Positions 34,803-49,111 are shown, numbered from the stretch's first letter. The stretch is 64,000 nt of DNA from Cyclina sinensis (GCA_012932295.1 JAAONU010000001.1:32023449-32087448), one strand, 5' to 3'. A program made the numbers and translations. Notes: generated by a model from the letters alone, not told the origin.

Positions 34803-37393
34803 CTAAACACAAAAAATACAATTATAGGGATGCATTTCTTATAAAGCATGCTACTTTTTGAAAACTACAAATTCTAAAATGCATTTTTTTCCTGAGAAAC
34901 TCACAAATTAATATTTAGCCATGGTCATGAAAAAATGGTAAATATGTTTTACGAATTTCAGAGGATTTTTGACAAGTCCATTTCCTCGATTTGGATCAAA
35001 TTTACGCCCTTTTAATATTTAGTCCAGCTTAACAGATACTATCGCTGATTATTTTGTAAAATATTTGTACTAAGAAAGGTGTAATTAAAGCTTGAAAAGG
35101 AAAACAAAACTTAATGAGCCTAAAAAAGCAGCAGTTTAACATTGGAGTTCTGGCTTCAACAACTACATGCATTGTTGTAAAAGGGTGGGGGGGGGAGTAA
35201 AACCTTAGGGGCTTATAAGAAGATCCTTAAGATTCTACACGGTATGAAATACATGAGGTTATCTTAATTTGTTTCATTTATTTAAATGATAGATACGCCA
35301 CTATAAAAACATTTTAAATAACTAAATTATAGCCAGTTTCGGTCATTTTGCCTAATAAGGTATTAACTATTAATAATAGTTAGGTCACTAGTTTTTATAA
35401 TTATTTAAGTCACAGAACGTTTAAAAAATTCAAAATGATCTTGGAAACAAGTAGATTCATTCTTTCATTGACGACAGCTGCTGACCTCTCTTTGGCTTAC
35501 TTTTTAAAGGAAGCCAACTTGTTTAAATGTTTGGTGGTCAGGAGAAGGCTTAACGGCTTATGTGCTATGAAAAAAGGGAATGGTAAGCCTTCGTATTATC
35601 GACGGTTTGCTACGAATAACCTCCTCTGTCTTACGGATGAATGTGGAGATAGGCAATGTAACATACAAAGTGATTTTGTTCAACCCCGGCTAAAATTCCG
35701 ACGGGGAAAGTCGGTCAGAGCGTGTACACCCTAACCGCCATCGATTTGCCTTTACCTTGGATGAAATGCAATCTTATTGAACCCGACAGATAACGGGATA
35801 ACGTTTTCTATTTATGTATCTTAATAATAATTATTCAAATTATATCCCTAGGGTCACTACTGGCACTGTCTCAGAGGTCATACGAAAATTTGCACAGTGA
35901 TGCCTATATAGAAATAAATTTAGTAAATGGGATTGTCAGAAACCATAAGGCCGAAACTTTTGAAAATTTGCATTGAGATTGTCCCGTCAGTCTCTAACAA
36001 GTTTGTTCCTGGGGTCATTTTTTGCTATGTTCCGGGAGTGAGGTTTTTACATGACTTTGTATAGACTTAAAGAAATATTGTGGTCAGAAACAAATTGGTT
36101 TGAGGTTTCTAAAATTCTTCAGGATATGTCTCTTGAGTCATCATTTTACTCTTCTCGAGGGTCACACAGAAATATTAAAAAAATTCTTTATGTCTGTTAC
36201 CACAAGGACTAGAGTCAAATGTATCTTGATTGATACATATTTTTACCTTTATGTGTATACAGACAGATGGACACAGGTCCAAATTAATGTGAATTATTTA
36301 CACTATTAACTTAAAAAAACTAAACTTACTGAATCTATTTAGCAGGATACAGTTCTCGTTGACAGACTTGACTGAAGACAAACTTACAGTAAAGTAAACC
36401 AAATTCTGTTTGCAGCAAACGATCTGGATGAAGTCTAAAGTGAAAAAAAATCAGAAAACGATACTTTCCACGAGAGGGTAGATTGTAGTAAACAGGTTCT
36501 TCTATACATATAACATGTCACATTTCTCTAAATCTGTATTTAGTGGCTTTGGTGTTTTTGCCTACATGTGGTATATAAACTGTAGTACTTCTTTAAACAG
36601 GTTGTAATATCAAGTTGATTAGGTTTCATTTCAGGAGTTATTCTATAATTTACTTATTATACTTTTAGGTTTCCTAGTTCAGGTTGTGTACTTAATTTCA
36701 CATTAGGTAGAATTTGTTTCAGAGATTTTAGTATATATCATTCCAACCACAGTAATGTCAGGCTACATTCTTCAATTTCAGTTCTTAAATTTCTGCATGT
36801 CATTTCAGGAAAGGACAGACAACTCAAATTTTATTCCTCAAACACAAAATTACAAAAGTTATTATAGTACAAATCATTCAAGATGCGATGGCAAAATACA
36901 AAGTTCAGTCATTGTGTGTGATAGTAGCAAACATAAAATTCTTTACTTAAAAATGCGGTCGACTTCGCCCAGGAAAAACCAGAGGTAATAACTCTGGAAA
37001 CCTGTTACATTTGTCAAAAAGGTGTCGTACCGCTGAGTGTTGGGACTCACTCTTACAGACTGATTTAATCCAAATTTGTAAAATCAAACTGAATTTATAA
37101 AAATGTTGAAATTGTTTGATATTATACAAACAATTTTTTTTTATCATAATGCCATATGACTGCACACTCCATGCTATGCTAGGGGTTTTAACACAGTTTG
37201 ACAATTACTGTTTATGTGTGCACTTCATTAATAAACTATTCCTAAACAAGACACATTTAATGTTCCTTTCTTAAGCTTCATCTAATAGCTCATTGTCCCC
37301 TGAATATATTATCACATTTGCAACAATTTTTTTAAGTTCTGACTTGTTCCAAGAAACATTTTGTGTATAGTCACTATATAATGCCATTACTGC
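34803..37393. other. intergenic region with an old repeat copy
   Basis: No gene recognised. At 35835-36260 a degenerate copy of the ~165-bp unit of the 25647-28112 element is visible (GTCAGAAACCATAAGGCC near 35935, AACAAGTTTGTTCCTGGGGT near 35996). Confidence 0.4.
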
Positions 37394-37821
37394 ATAAATA
37401 AAATGCATTATTACATTTTTGGCTTTACAGCATTATCAATTCATTAGTGACATACACCAAAGATAAAAGACAATATGCTTTTTTTAAATATTTTAACTCA
37501 TTAAAACATGTAAAGTACCTGTTAAGTATTTTTCAGCCATGAGTAATTGTGAAAAAAAGAAAAAGAAATTATTGTGAAGGATGCTAAATGTGGTCATGTC
37601 ACTGGCAAATGAGATCAACCTGATACATCCAGCAAGTTTAGTGACTGTTGATGTTGCCATTTATTGGAGATACAGTGTATAAAAACAGTACATGCTATGT
37701 CAAATACATTCCATACCTTCCTCCATTTAAAATAAATTCTATCATATTGGCAGAGAAAATTTGAACTGCTTAGAATTGAAAACAGTCATTAATAAACTGT
37801 ATGATAAATATAGCTGCAGTA

Positions 37822-40800
37822 ATAACTCTTTATTGATTGAAAATGACTACCAAGAAATTATTAAAAAAGGTATAGCTGACATAGCAGACACAAACAAAGA
37901 TGCTAACCAACAAAGATGCTAACCCAAACACACTGTGGGAAATCATAAAAGGTGAAATAAGGAATTTAACAATAAAATATGCAAGTTATAAAAAACGAAA
38001 CGAAAATAAAAAAGAAATAGATCTCTCATTAGAAATACATAAGATAAAGCAGGAACTTGCTTCATTTAACAGTAATAGTACTAATAAAAATGATGAAGAT
38101 TTATTAAAAAAAGAATTAATCGAAAAACAAGAAGAACTTGAAAGTATCATAGACATCAAACTCAAAGGAATAATGTTAAGAGCTAAGGCTCAGGATGTAG
38201 AAGGAAATGAAAAAAACGGTAAATATTTCGCAAGTCTTGAAAAACACAGAGCTAAAAAAAAACTGTTTATAAATTAAGAGTAAACGAAAAAGAAATAACA
38301 AATCAAAAAGATATTTTAAAAGAAGAAGTAACATTTTATACAAAGCTATACACAAAACAAAACAAAACTAACGATCATTCAAGATCTAATCTCTTTATTG
38401 AAAATCATAAAAGTCTTAATGATGAAGAATCTTCAATCTGTGAAGGCTTATTGAATGAATATGAATGTCTACAAGCATTAAATGGAATGAAAAACCAAAA
38501 AAGCCCTGGATCAGATGGCCTCACAGCAGAGTTTTATAAAACATTTTGGACTATTCTAAAAAAATACTTGATAGATTCTTTGAATTATTCGTATCAAACT
38601 GGAAAATTGACACAACTCCAAAAGCAGGCTATTATAACACTCTTACCTAAAACGAATAAAGATACAACTCTGTTAGCAAACTGGAGACCTATAAGCTTAT
38701 TAAATATTGATTATAAGATTGCAACTAAATCTTTAGCAAATAGACTTAAAAAAGTGATAGGTCAAATTATAGAAAATACACAAACAGGTTTCATTAAAGG
38801 TAGATTTATAGGCGAAAACATAAGACTACTTTTTGAAGTGATTGAAAACCTAAAGATATCTAATAAACCAGGTCTTTTATTATTTGCAGATTTTGAAAAA
38901 GCATTTGACAGTGTGGATCACAACTTTATATGGAAATGCCTTAGATACTTTAATTTTGGAGAATCTTTTATAAGGTGGATTAAACTATTTTACAATGATA
39001 TTGTTAGCCTAATACTTAATAATGGACATCTGTCAGAACATATACCTAGACAACGTGGTGTTCGTCAAGGATGCCCGTTATCATCTCTTTTATTTGTAAT
39101 ATGTATTGAAATTTTAGCTAATTATATAAAACACAATCATGAAATTAAAGGAATAATCATTAAAAATATTGAAATAAAACAATCACTGTTTGCAGATGAT
39201 GCTACATTCTTCAATAACGGAACGAAAGAATCATTTGAAAAATTAATAGTAATTTTAGATCAATTTGAAAAAGAATCAGGATTAAAACTAAACACACAGA
39301 AAACTACCATTCTTGGAATAGGATCGTTACGTGACACTGATATAAAATACTGCCGACACAAAAAATTTATTTGGACATCAGACTCAGCAAATACATTAGG
39401 AATGACTTTCACTAATAATCTACAAGAAAATATCATAAAGAACATAGAACTAAAATTGATAAGTTTCAAAAATTGCCTTAAACAATGGGAACACCGAAAA
39501 TTAACTTTAATGGGAAAAATTACAGTAATAAAATCATTTGCTTTACCGAAGTTGGTATACCCATTCACCGTTTTACCGAATCCATCCGAGAACATAACGA
39601 AAGATATAATTAAATCGTGTTACGAATTTATTTGGGAAAATAAACCTGAAAAGGTAAAGAGAAAACTACTAACACTTGGTTATCAAGACGGCGGATTAAA
39701 AATGATCGACATCAAAACGTTTCTTTACTCATTGAAAGCAAGTTGGATCAAACGAATTCTTGATAAAAATAACTCAGGTGCATGGAAAACCTTTTATAAA
39801 AATAAGTTAGAAAAATTTGGCGGAGATATTATATTCGATTGTAATATAGGTACAAAAGAAATAGAAAATATTTGTCAAGAAAATATGTTTCTCAAAGATA
39901 TTTTAACTGCATGGACTAAAATACCACAAAATCAACCTTTAAAAAAGCAAATTATATGGAATAATAGTATGATTAGGAACAAAAACGGATCTTTCTATTA
40001 CAAAAAATGGTTAGAAAATGGTATTAAGTATCTGGAACATTTAATAGATTACAGAAATAAAGATTTTTATACGTTCGAGGATTTCAAATATATATATAAT
40101 CTAGAAAATAACGATTTTTTGAATTATTATCAACTTAAAAGCAGTATAAATTCGAACATTAAAAATACACTTATTGAAGAAATGCAAACGCAAAATACAA
40201 ATGAATCTCTCACTAAAAAAATACTTATAAGTAATTCACCAAATAAAATGCTATATTCACTTCAAATGAAAACTGCCACAAAACCTTACACTAATTCCGA
40301 ACAGATATGGAGTAACAAACTTAAGGAAGAACAAATCGAATGGAAACACATATATAAAACTACTTTCAAAACAACTATTGACACTAAACTGAGGAACTTT
40401 CAATATAAATTTCTGCTTAGAATCATACCAACTAACACATATTTATATAAATGTAAAATTGTTAACTCAAATCTGTGCGACTTTTGTAGCCGTCATGAAG
40501 AAACTATAGAACATCTGTTTTGGACATGTGAATACACTCAAGTATTATGGAATAAAACTGTGAACATTCTCAAAAACAATCAACAGAACATCGCCTTAAA
40601 CTATCGTGACATTTGCTTCGGTATACATACTGATAACCCTAATTCAAACGCAATAAATTTTATCATACTAACAATGAAATACTATATCTTTCGAAAGAAA
40701 TATCAAAAAGTTCAACCAAATTTTGAAAACTTCAAGAGCTATCTCCTAAACAGAATTAAGATTGAAAAAGAAATTTCGCTTATATCAAATAAACTTGAAC

Positions 40801-41163
40801 AACATACGAAAAAATGGATGTTCTTCAAAATTTAAACCCAATCTTCTTTGATTGTAATATTGTAATGTTTTTTTTTTATTTTTTGGTGCTTTTTTACTCT
40901 TATAGAATCCGTGATACCGACACCCACTAAAAACTTCCTTCTTCCTTTTCCTTTTCATCCCTTTACTCCTCTTACGTACCTCCTGTTGTAAATAGTTTTC
41001 TTATCTAACATAACCTTCACGTACTACTTTTAATAATCCTTACATGTAGGTTTATGACCAATTTAATAAATACAACCTTATTTGTAATATATACAAGTAT
41101 TCGTATCATTATATTGTTATATAAGCTTATATGTAATGACTGAAAAATAAAAGAAAAAAAAAT
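37822..41163 (+). mobile_element. 5'-truncated L1/Tx1-type LINE with target-site duplication
   Basis: Flanked by a 14-bp direct repeat ATATAGCTGCAGTA at 37808-37821 and 41164-41177. The 3' end is an A-rich tail (41144-41163). The element begins inside ORF2 after the endonuclease domain, so it is a 3.3-kb truncated copy. The paralogous segment at 42587-42600 has the same 14 bases once with no insertion and continues directly into CTTAAAGCCC, as at 41178, confirming both borders. An internal 15-16-bp duplication near 37890-37922 and a frameshift in a nine-A run at 38254-38262 interrupt the frame. Confidence 0.95.
38451..40835 (+). CDS. LINE ORF2 reverse transcriptase (truncated, frameshifted upstream)
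   Basis: Open frame of 794 residues encoding reverse transcriptase and C-terminal region of an L1/Tx1-like retrotransposon. Motifs: NWRPISLLNIDYKI, QTGFIKGRFIGENI, FADFEKAFDSVDH (first catalytic Asp), RGVRQGCPLSSLLF, FADDATFF (catalytic Asp pair) and LGMTF. Near the end NLCDFCSRHEETIEHLFWTC is the CxxC-H-C knuckle typical of this clade. Upstream codons continue in another frame (37900-38277, EKHRAKKK), separated by the A-run frameshift. The apurinic endonuclease domain is absent, so the copy cannot be autonomous. The long open frame with few lesions implies a young insertion. Confidence 0.93.
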   Translation: MNEYECLQALNGMKNQKSPGSDGLTAEFYKTFWTILKKYLIDSLNYSYQTGKLTQLQKQAIITLLPKTNKDTTLLANWRPISLLNIDYKIATKSLANRLKKVIGQIIENTQTGFIKGRFIGENIRLLFEVIENLKISNKPGLLLFADFEKAFDSVDHNFIWKCLRYFNFGESFIRWIKLFYNDIVSLILNNGHLSEHIPRQRGVRQGCPLSSLLFVICIEILANYIKHNHEIKGIIIKNIEIKQSLFADDATFFNNGTKESFEKLIVILDQFEKESGLKLNTQKTTILGIGSLRDTDIKYCRHKKFIWTSDSANTLGMTFTNNLQENIIKNIELKLISFKNCLKQWEHRKLTLMGKITVIKSFALPKLVYPFTVLPNPSENITKDIIKSCYEFIWENKPEKVKRKLLTLGYQDGGLKMIDIKTFLYSLKASWIKRILDKNNSGAWKTFYKNKLEKFGGDIIFDCNIGTKEIENICQENMFLKDILTAWTKIPQNQPLKKQIIWNNSMIRNKNGSFYYKKWLENGIKYLEHLIDYRNKDFYTFEDFKYIYNLENNDFLNYYQLKSSINSNIKNTLIEEMQTQNTNESLTKKILISNSPNKMLYSLQMKTATKPYTNSEQIWSNKLKEEQIEWKHIYKTTFKTTIDTKLRNFQYKFLLRIIPTNTYLYKCKIVNSNLCDFCSRHEETIEHLFWTCEYTQVLWNKTVNILKNNQQNIALNYRDICFGIHTDNPNSNAINFIILTMKYYIFRKKYQKVQPNFENFKSYLLNRIKIEKEISLISNKLEQHTKKWMFFKI

Positions 41164-42175
41164 ATATAGCTGCAGTACTTAAAGCCCTTACAAACTGAGC
41201 TCCAAAACTGATGACAAGTCAAATCAATATGCTTGAGAAACCAGTAGATATATCCATTCACTTTTACTTTGGGTAAATGTCAGATGTGTTTACTGTTTCT
41301 TTGGTATTCATCCATCTTACTTCAGCTCTGTGAATGCCTGAAACTGCTGACCTACCTCCTTGAACTGAAACATAATTGGAAAAAAAATAAGTTTATAAAG
41401 CTATGTTGACACATACAAGTGATACTGAATAGTCAAATTTTCTGTCTTGTCAAAAATACATAATACGAAATAATTTTACCAGAAATTATGAAAATACGTC
41501 TCAAATAATTAGCAATATAAGTAACCACTACTTTTTCCTTCTACAAGTAATACTAAAAGATATATTGCAGTTAAATCTTGAAGTCAGTGATGACACCAAA
41601 TGGAAAAGTAAAAGAAGAAAAAAAATGAAAGGATGGCTTAATAAAGCACATTTAAATGTTGCACTGTCTACTTTACTCCTTTGCATGTACAAAAGCAGTT
41701 TTCTTTACACGTTGTAAAATTAATATAAACTTTCTGACGTACACTAAATCTTGACAACATATAGTTACTTTTAGATAGTATTTATTCAAAAGCAGACAAA
41801 CGGAAGTATTCTGTGCACAAAATTTGCTGATAAATATATATCTAAAATTAAATAAATGTATTCATAATTTAGTTTTAACTCATTAATTAAATCTTCTTAC
41901 CTTGAAAGCTCATGAAGCACAGTTGAGTACCAAACAGTTCTATAACGTGAAGTCAAGTATATTCAGTAGCTTCTTAGTTGTACTAATGTCATGATTCTGT
42001 AGAAATTGTCATGGTAAAAACACAAGGATTTTTCCATCAACCAGTTAATCACAAGCCAAGGGTGGAATCTAAAATGAAATGTGACATTATATGTATGTAG
42101 TCAGAATTTGAAATATTCAGTAGTATATTAAAATACTACATAGATATACAGACGTTAACCTTGCACATCTGAAAA

Positions 42176-42900
42176 ATAAGATGCATTATTACATTTTTTA
42201 CATTACAGTATTATCAATTCATTAGTGACATACACCAAAGATAAAAGACTATATGCTTTTTTAAAATATTTTAACTCATTAAAACTTGTAAAGTACCTGT
42301 TAAGTATTTTTCAACCATGATTAATTGTAAAAAAAAAGAACAAGAAATTATTGTGAAGGATGCTAAATGTGGTCATGTCACTGGCAAATGAGATCAACCT
42401 GATAAATCCAGCAAGTCTAGTGACTGTTGATGTGACCATTTATGGGAGAAACTATGTATATAAACAGTACATGCTATGTCAAATACATTCCATACCTTCC
42501 TTCATTTAAAATACATTCTATCATATTGGCAGAGAAAATTTGAACTGCTTAGAATTGAAAACAGTCATCAATAAACTGTATGATAAATATAGCTGCAGTA
42601 CTTAAAGCCCTTACACACTGAGCTCCAAAACTGATGACAAGTCAAATCAATATGCTTGAGAAACCAGTAGATATATCCATTCACTTTTACTTCGGGTAAA
42701 TGTCAGATGTGTTTACTGTTTCTTTGGTATTCATCCATCTTACTTCAGCTCTGTGAATGCCTGAAACTGCTGACCTACCATTAATTAAATCTTCTTACCT
42801 TGAAAGCTCATGAAGCACTGTTAGGTACTAAACAGTTGTATAACGTGAACTTAAGTATATTCAGTAGTTTCTTAGTTGTACTAATGCCATGATACTACAG
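42176..42900. repeat. segmental duplication, copy B (empty LINE site)
   Basis: Paralogue of copy A without the LINE. It contains the intact pre-insertion site at 42587-42600 and, near 42779, lacks about 520 bp found in copy A. Confidence 0.85.
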
Positions 42901-42949
42901 ACTACTAAATTGTCATGGCAAAAAAAAAACACAAAAAACAAGGATTTCC

Positions 42950-45400
42950 TTTATCTACCTGTGCTGGCATCCATCCAAAACGCCTTGCTCACTACACTTC
43001 CATGCTGCTGCCTTCTCAATCCATGTCAATGCCATCCATTCTTTCATCCATCTGCGCCATTATTCATCGAAGCTGCCATCTCCCATCTGTCTAAATCATC
43101 CGTTCGCCCATCCATCTGTGCTGACAAGCTGCCATGTCCCTGTCTTTTTCAATGTTGTTGTCAATACAAAAACCCCAGCCACCCTTCTGGGCTGAAACCT
43201 CCTCTTCTTGCTATCAACCTGTCCTTGTTGCTGCCTTTCTAACATCTATGCAACTGCCACCAACCTTTTCCTTTTGCTGCCATGGTATCGTCGATGTTGC
43301 TGCAATCTACTTATGCTGCCATCTACTGGTTCAAAGCTATAAAAAGAGCCAATATTCTTACTTTCCCTTCGTATTTGAAAGTTTTTTTATTAAAAAATCA
43401 TGACTTGGCATTAGCATATTAAATTATATTATGTCTGCTACCTAGAAAGTTCATGAAGTACATTACGTTAAAATCATTAAAGCCATGTTATTTTTTCCAT
43501 TTGTTTTTGCTTTTATTTCTGTTCAAAAGTACTCATTTGAAAAATAGAAATTCCTTAATATGAATACCTTAGTTTTAAATCTGTTTTTGAAATCTACTTA
43601 CCTGCTTAAAATGACTAAATTCAGTAAATTGACATATAATTTTAAAAACATTTATCTATCATTTTATTCCATAGAATTTGAATTTTTGGTAAAACAGTGT
43701 TTTGTGATGTTGCCCCCGTCTATCACAGCTACCATCCATGCGTTCATGAAGGCTGCAACTCCACCTGCCACAATCCATCCATCCCATATTTCAGACAACC
43801 ATCCAACCATCAATATATGCCGATATTTGTCCATTCCATCATCCATCTATGCCGACATCAATTCATAGTGCCGCAACCCGTCATTGTTGCTGCCATCCAA
43901 GGTGCCATCCTACCATCTATGTAGCTGCCATCCACCCATTCTTATTGCTGCCATGCCATTGTCTATGTTGCTGCCATCTACTGGTTGATGTAGGCGCTAT
44001 CCAACCATCCATTATAAAAAAATATGAGACCATAATATTACATCGCACTCATATTTTAATGACATTTTTTATTAAAAAAAAAATAATCTGGTATTAGCTT
44101 ATAACATATTTTATTACTTCTACTACCTAGAAATTTTTCCATTTGTTTTTTCTTTTACTTCTTTATGTGCTCCTTTTATTTGTATGGACATTCCTTCCTT
44201 TCGATACCTTAGTTGTTAATCTGATTTTAAAATCTACTTGCCTGCATAAAATAACGTACCGGACATATCATTTTTAAGACAGATATTTATCTAACATTTA
44301 ATTCCATAATCCTTGTACTTCTGTTCCAACAGTGTTTTGTGATATTGCCCCCATCTGTCCATGCTGCCAACTACACATTCATGCAGGCTCCATCTCCTCG
44401 TTCATCTTCCACCATACACCCATCCCATATATCTGACATCCATTCCGCCATCAGTTTATGCTGTCCAAGCTACCATCCCCAATCCAGGTCCATGTAATCC
44501 ATTCCATCACAGATCTATGCCGACATCTATCCATGTTGCTGCCGTCTATTCTATGGAAGTTTAGTTGTACATTTTTGAAGAAGATCTAATATTCTTACAT
44601 TCCCAGGATATTAAAAAAATGCATTTTAAAACACCCAATTTATTTTTTAAAAGTTTGGTTCAGGTAGACATTTGTTTGCAATATTCCAGATATCATATCT
44701 GAAATAATTTTTGAACCAAGCCAACTTTGTTAGATCCTGATATTCTAGACCTCTTGGTGGGCAGACAACTAATACAAGAACACAGTACAATTGTAAACTC
44801 AAATGTTCATATAATTCTACTGATTTTTAACTATGTTTTACCTTCAGGTTATTTGAGACAAAAAATCTGTTCCACCAATACGACAACTGTTATGGACTCA
44901 CCATTGTGTTATTTTGTCCATAAATATCCATAACTTCTCCTAAAACATTTGTGTCTTACTTCCAGCTGTAACTTCTTGTTTCTCAGACTTTTGTTGAAAC
45001 CACATTCCATGTATAGAATGAAAAAACTCTGATGTCGAATGATTTCAAATGCATACAGATAATGAAATAGATGTTTAAACATTCATATATTCTCCTTTCT
45101 TTAGATGCTCATTTCCTTAATTTGGAAACTGTAGTTGTTGATTCATCTTTGACATGCAAGAAATTTACTGGACATATCAGTAAAACATTTTAAGGACATT
45201 TATTTAACATTTAATTTCACAAACCTTAAAAATGATTGGTTTATCAATATGTATTTTGTCAATAATTCTGAATCCAAAGTTAATCCTATATACTCACATC
45301 CATCTATGCTAACATATGTCTATTCAGTCTTCCAAAAATCCATGCCACCACCCCTCCAAGCTGCCATCCAATCATTCATGCTGCTACCATCTTTCAATGA
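42950..45400. repeat. degenerate (CCATC)-rich modules
   Basis: Blocks at 42960-43340, 43710-44010, 44340-44560 and 45295-45400 are made of CCATCCATC, TGCTGCCATC and close variants. The second and third blocks follow a shared ~230-bp lead (TTCCATTTGTTTTT... TTTTGTGATRTTGCCCCC), so the whole reads as an old tandem series with ~600-700-bp period. No gene is proposed. Confidence 0.6.
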
Positions 45401-48400
45401 CACAAAAATATACCATTTATATAATACTACCTATATACATAGAACAAAGAAAGTCGCTACCTTGACAAATTAACATGGCAGTCATTTAAATCTCTTGATA
45501 TACCTTTACAAACGAAATAATTTTAAATGAAAGTGTTCTGTATGATGTATCTATACTTTTCCAATTACTAAAGTTCACAAACCTAATCTGATGTTTTTGG
45601 CACCCCACATCATACATCTTCTGTATCCCTTGCTTCATCCTCACATGTCTTCGAAACTCTCCAGAAAGTTTATGAATCAAAACAAAAAAAATAACATAAA
45701 TGACATGCTTATAAACAAAAATAGCACACATATGTTCCAAAATTATGCAAATTTAAACTAAATAAAAATTAATTTACTGAAAACCTTTCACCAAATGATA
45801 AATGAAAAACTACAATTGATAATTATGTTTCTAAAAATCGAAATAGGAAAAACATAAGAAAATACAGTTAACATATAAAAACTAGGTATAATAAACGACA
45901 AATAAAACTAACTAAATTAAGTATAATAAACCATAAATCTAACTAGAACAAAGCTACCAATACACATATCTATAAATCAAAGTAAAACAAAGCTACTAGT
46001 AAAACAAAGCTACCAATACACATATCTATAAATCAAAGTAAAACAAAGCTACTAGTAAAACAAAGCTACAAATACACATATCTATAACAATCAAAGCAAA
46101 GCCACTAATACACATATATCTAAAACAAATCAAAACAAAGTCAGTTATACACATCTTAAAGTATAATCTAAAACAAAGCTACTAATACACATATAACAAA
46201 TCAAAACAAAGACACTAATACACATCTTTAACTATAAACTAAAACATATACACATTTCTATAAATCAAACTAAAATCTGGGTCCTAATATCCCCATTTTA
46301 CCAGGTATATTAGAAGCCAGTTAAAACAAAGCAAATAACATACATCTATAAATTTAACTAAAACAAAGTCACTAATACAGGTAATTATAAATCAAACTAA
46401 ACCAAAGCTAATAATATATGTATTCTATAAATTAAACTTAAACAAAGCCACTAATACACATAATTACAAATCAAATTTGATTAACTTAAACTAAAACCTG
46501 GAACCTAATATACTCACTATATTAGGTAAATTAGAATCCAGCTATAAGATATCTATAATAATAAACTAAAACAAAGCCACTTATACACATAACTATAAAT
46601 TGAACTAAAACCTGGGTCCTGATATACTCATTTTACCAGGTATATAAATAAGGGATCCAGCTGAAATAAAGCAACTTACATACATCAAGAAATTAAATTC
46701 AAACAAAGCCGCTAACACTCGATTATAAATCAAACTAAAACCTGGGTCCTTATATACCCACTATATCAGGTATATTAGAATCCAGGTAAAACAAGGACAA
46801 TTATACAGGATTATAACTCAAACTAAAAGAAAGCCTCTAATACATAAAAGCCCCTAATACACATAATAATGAATTAAACAAGAACAATGTCATTCACACT
46901 AGTGTTTAAAAATTAAACTAAACCAAATTCACTTAACTATAAAGTGAAATAAAACAAAGTCAATAATACAAACATCTGCAAATTAAGATAAATAAAAATC
47001 ACATATACCTATATCTATTACAATAAACTAAAACAAAGCCGTTAATACACATATCTATAAATTAAACAAAAAACCTGGGTCCTAATTGTTATGGACTTAC
47101 CATTGTGGTAGGTTTGTCCATAAATATCAATAACTTCTCCTAGAACATTTGTGTCTTACTTCCAGCTCCATCTTCTTGATTCTCAGGCTTTTGTTGAAAC
47201 ACTTCAAATTCCATGTCTAGAATGAAGAAACTCTGTTGTCAAATGATTTCAAATGCATACAGATAATGAAATAGATGTTTAAACATTCATATATTCTCAT
47301 TTGCTTTTCTTTAGATGCTCATTTCCTTAATTTGGAAACTGTAGTTGTTGATTCATCTTTGACATCAAAGAAATTTACTGGACATATCAGTAAAACATTT
47401 GAAGGACATTTATTTAACATTTAATTTCACAAACTTTAAAAACGTTTGGTTTATCAATATGTAATTTGTCTATTATTCTGATTCCAAAGTTACTCCTGTA
47501 TACTCACATCCATCTATGCTAACAAATGTCCATTCACTCTTCCACCAATCTATGCCACCACACCTCAAAGCTGCCATCCAATCAGTCATGATGCTCTCAT
47601 CTTTCAATGACACAAAGATACACCCTATATACAAAGAACAAAGAGAGTCACTACCTATACAAATTAACATAACAGTCATTTAAATATCTTGATATACCTT
47701 TACATACGAAATAATTTTAAATGAAAAGGATCTGTGTGATGTATCCATACTTTTTCTATTACTAAAGTTCACAAACCAAATCTGATGTATTTTGCAACCC
47801 CTATCATACATCTTCTGTATCCCTTGCTTCTTCCTCACATGTCTTCGAAACGCTCCAGAAAGTTTATGAATCAAAACAAAATACATAACATTAATGACAT
47901 GCTTATAAACAAAAATAGCATCAATATATATAAAAAATTATGCAAATTTAAACTAAATAAATATTAATTTACTTAAAACCTTTAACCGAATGAGGAATGA
48001 AAGACTACAATTGATAATTATGTTTCTAAAAATCGAAAAAGGAAAAACATAAGAAAATACAGTTAACATCTAAATACATTTAAAAACTAGGTATGATAAA
48101 CGACAAATAAAACTAACTAAATTAAGTATAATAAACCATAAATAAACTAGAACAAAGCTACTAATACACATATCTATAAATCAAAGTAAAACAAAACTAC
48201 TAATAAACCTATAAGCTTGGTACTAATATACTCATTATATTAGGTAAATTAGAATCCAGCTAAAACATATCTATAATTATAAACTAAAACAAAGCCACTA
48301 ATGCACATAACTATAAATTAAACTAAAACCTGGAACCTAACATACTCATATTAGGTAAATTAGAATCCAGCTAAAACATATCTATAATAATAAACTAAAA

Positions 48401-48780
48401 CAAAGCCACTTATAACTATAAATTAAACTAAAACCTGGGTCCTGATATACCCATTTTACAAGGTATATAAGGATCCAGCTGAAACAAAGCAACTAACATA
48501 CATCAAGAAATTAAACTAAAACAAAGCTGCTAATAGACAGTTATAAATCAAACTAAAACCTGGGTCCTTATATACCCACTATATCAGGTATATTAGAATC
48601 CAGGTAAAACAAGGACAATTATACAGAATAATAAATCAAACTTAAAGAAAGCCCCTAATACGCATATCTATAATTTACACTAAAACAAAGCCACTAACAC
48701 ATTTCTTTAAACTAAAATAAAACAAAGCCACAAACACACATCTATTAATTTAACTTAAACAAAACTACTTATTCACTATA
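44890..48780. repeat. tandem duplication of a ~2-kb segment
   Basis: 44890-45880 and 47088-48060 are closely related (CATAAATATC-ATAACTTCTCCT, then TTTGTGTCTTACTTCCAGCT near 44949 and 47150; CTTCTGTATCCCTTGCTTC near 45618 and 47811). Each is followed by an AT-rich array of ~40-bp words such as AACTAAAACAAAGCCACTAA with CCTGGGTCCT boxes (45880-47060 and 48060-48780). Confidence 0.8.
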
Positions 48781-49111
48781 TATATAGTTTATATGCATAT
48801 AGTATGTGTGTAGTCTTTATCCCTCATCCAACATCTGCATAATTAAGAAATATTAAATATACATCAAACAACAAAAACTCTTGGCAGAAATGTTCTAATC
48901 TAATTAATATTTTCCTTCCTTTTGAAGAATTAATCATCAAATATAAAAAATCACAAACTTTATAATGGTACTCTGTATCTGGCTTCAAACGTCTGCTGTA
49001 TTTCTTCTTCCTATAATGCCTGGACAAAATAAAAAATTATGTAAACTAAAGACACCATGAATAAAATCATTAAATAATGAAACATTGTTTAATTAGACAT
49101 GGCTTTTAAAA

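Larger units (their letters stand above)
37394..42010. repeat. segmental duplication, copy A (interrupted by LINE)
   Basis: 37394-37821, 41164-41357 and 41881-42010 match copy B at 42176-42900 in order and orientation with about 95% identity by eye (for example GGTCATGTCACTGGCAAATG near 37595 and 42371). Copy A holds the LINE at 37822-41163 and a further ~520 bp (41358-41880) absent from copy B. Confidence 0.85.
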
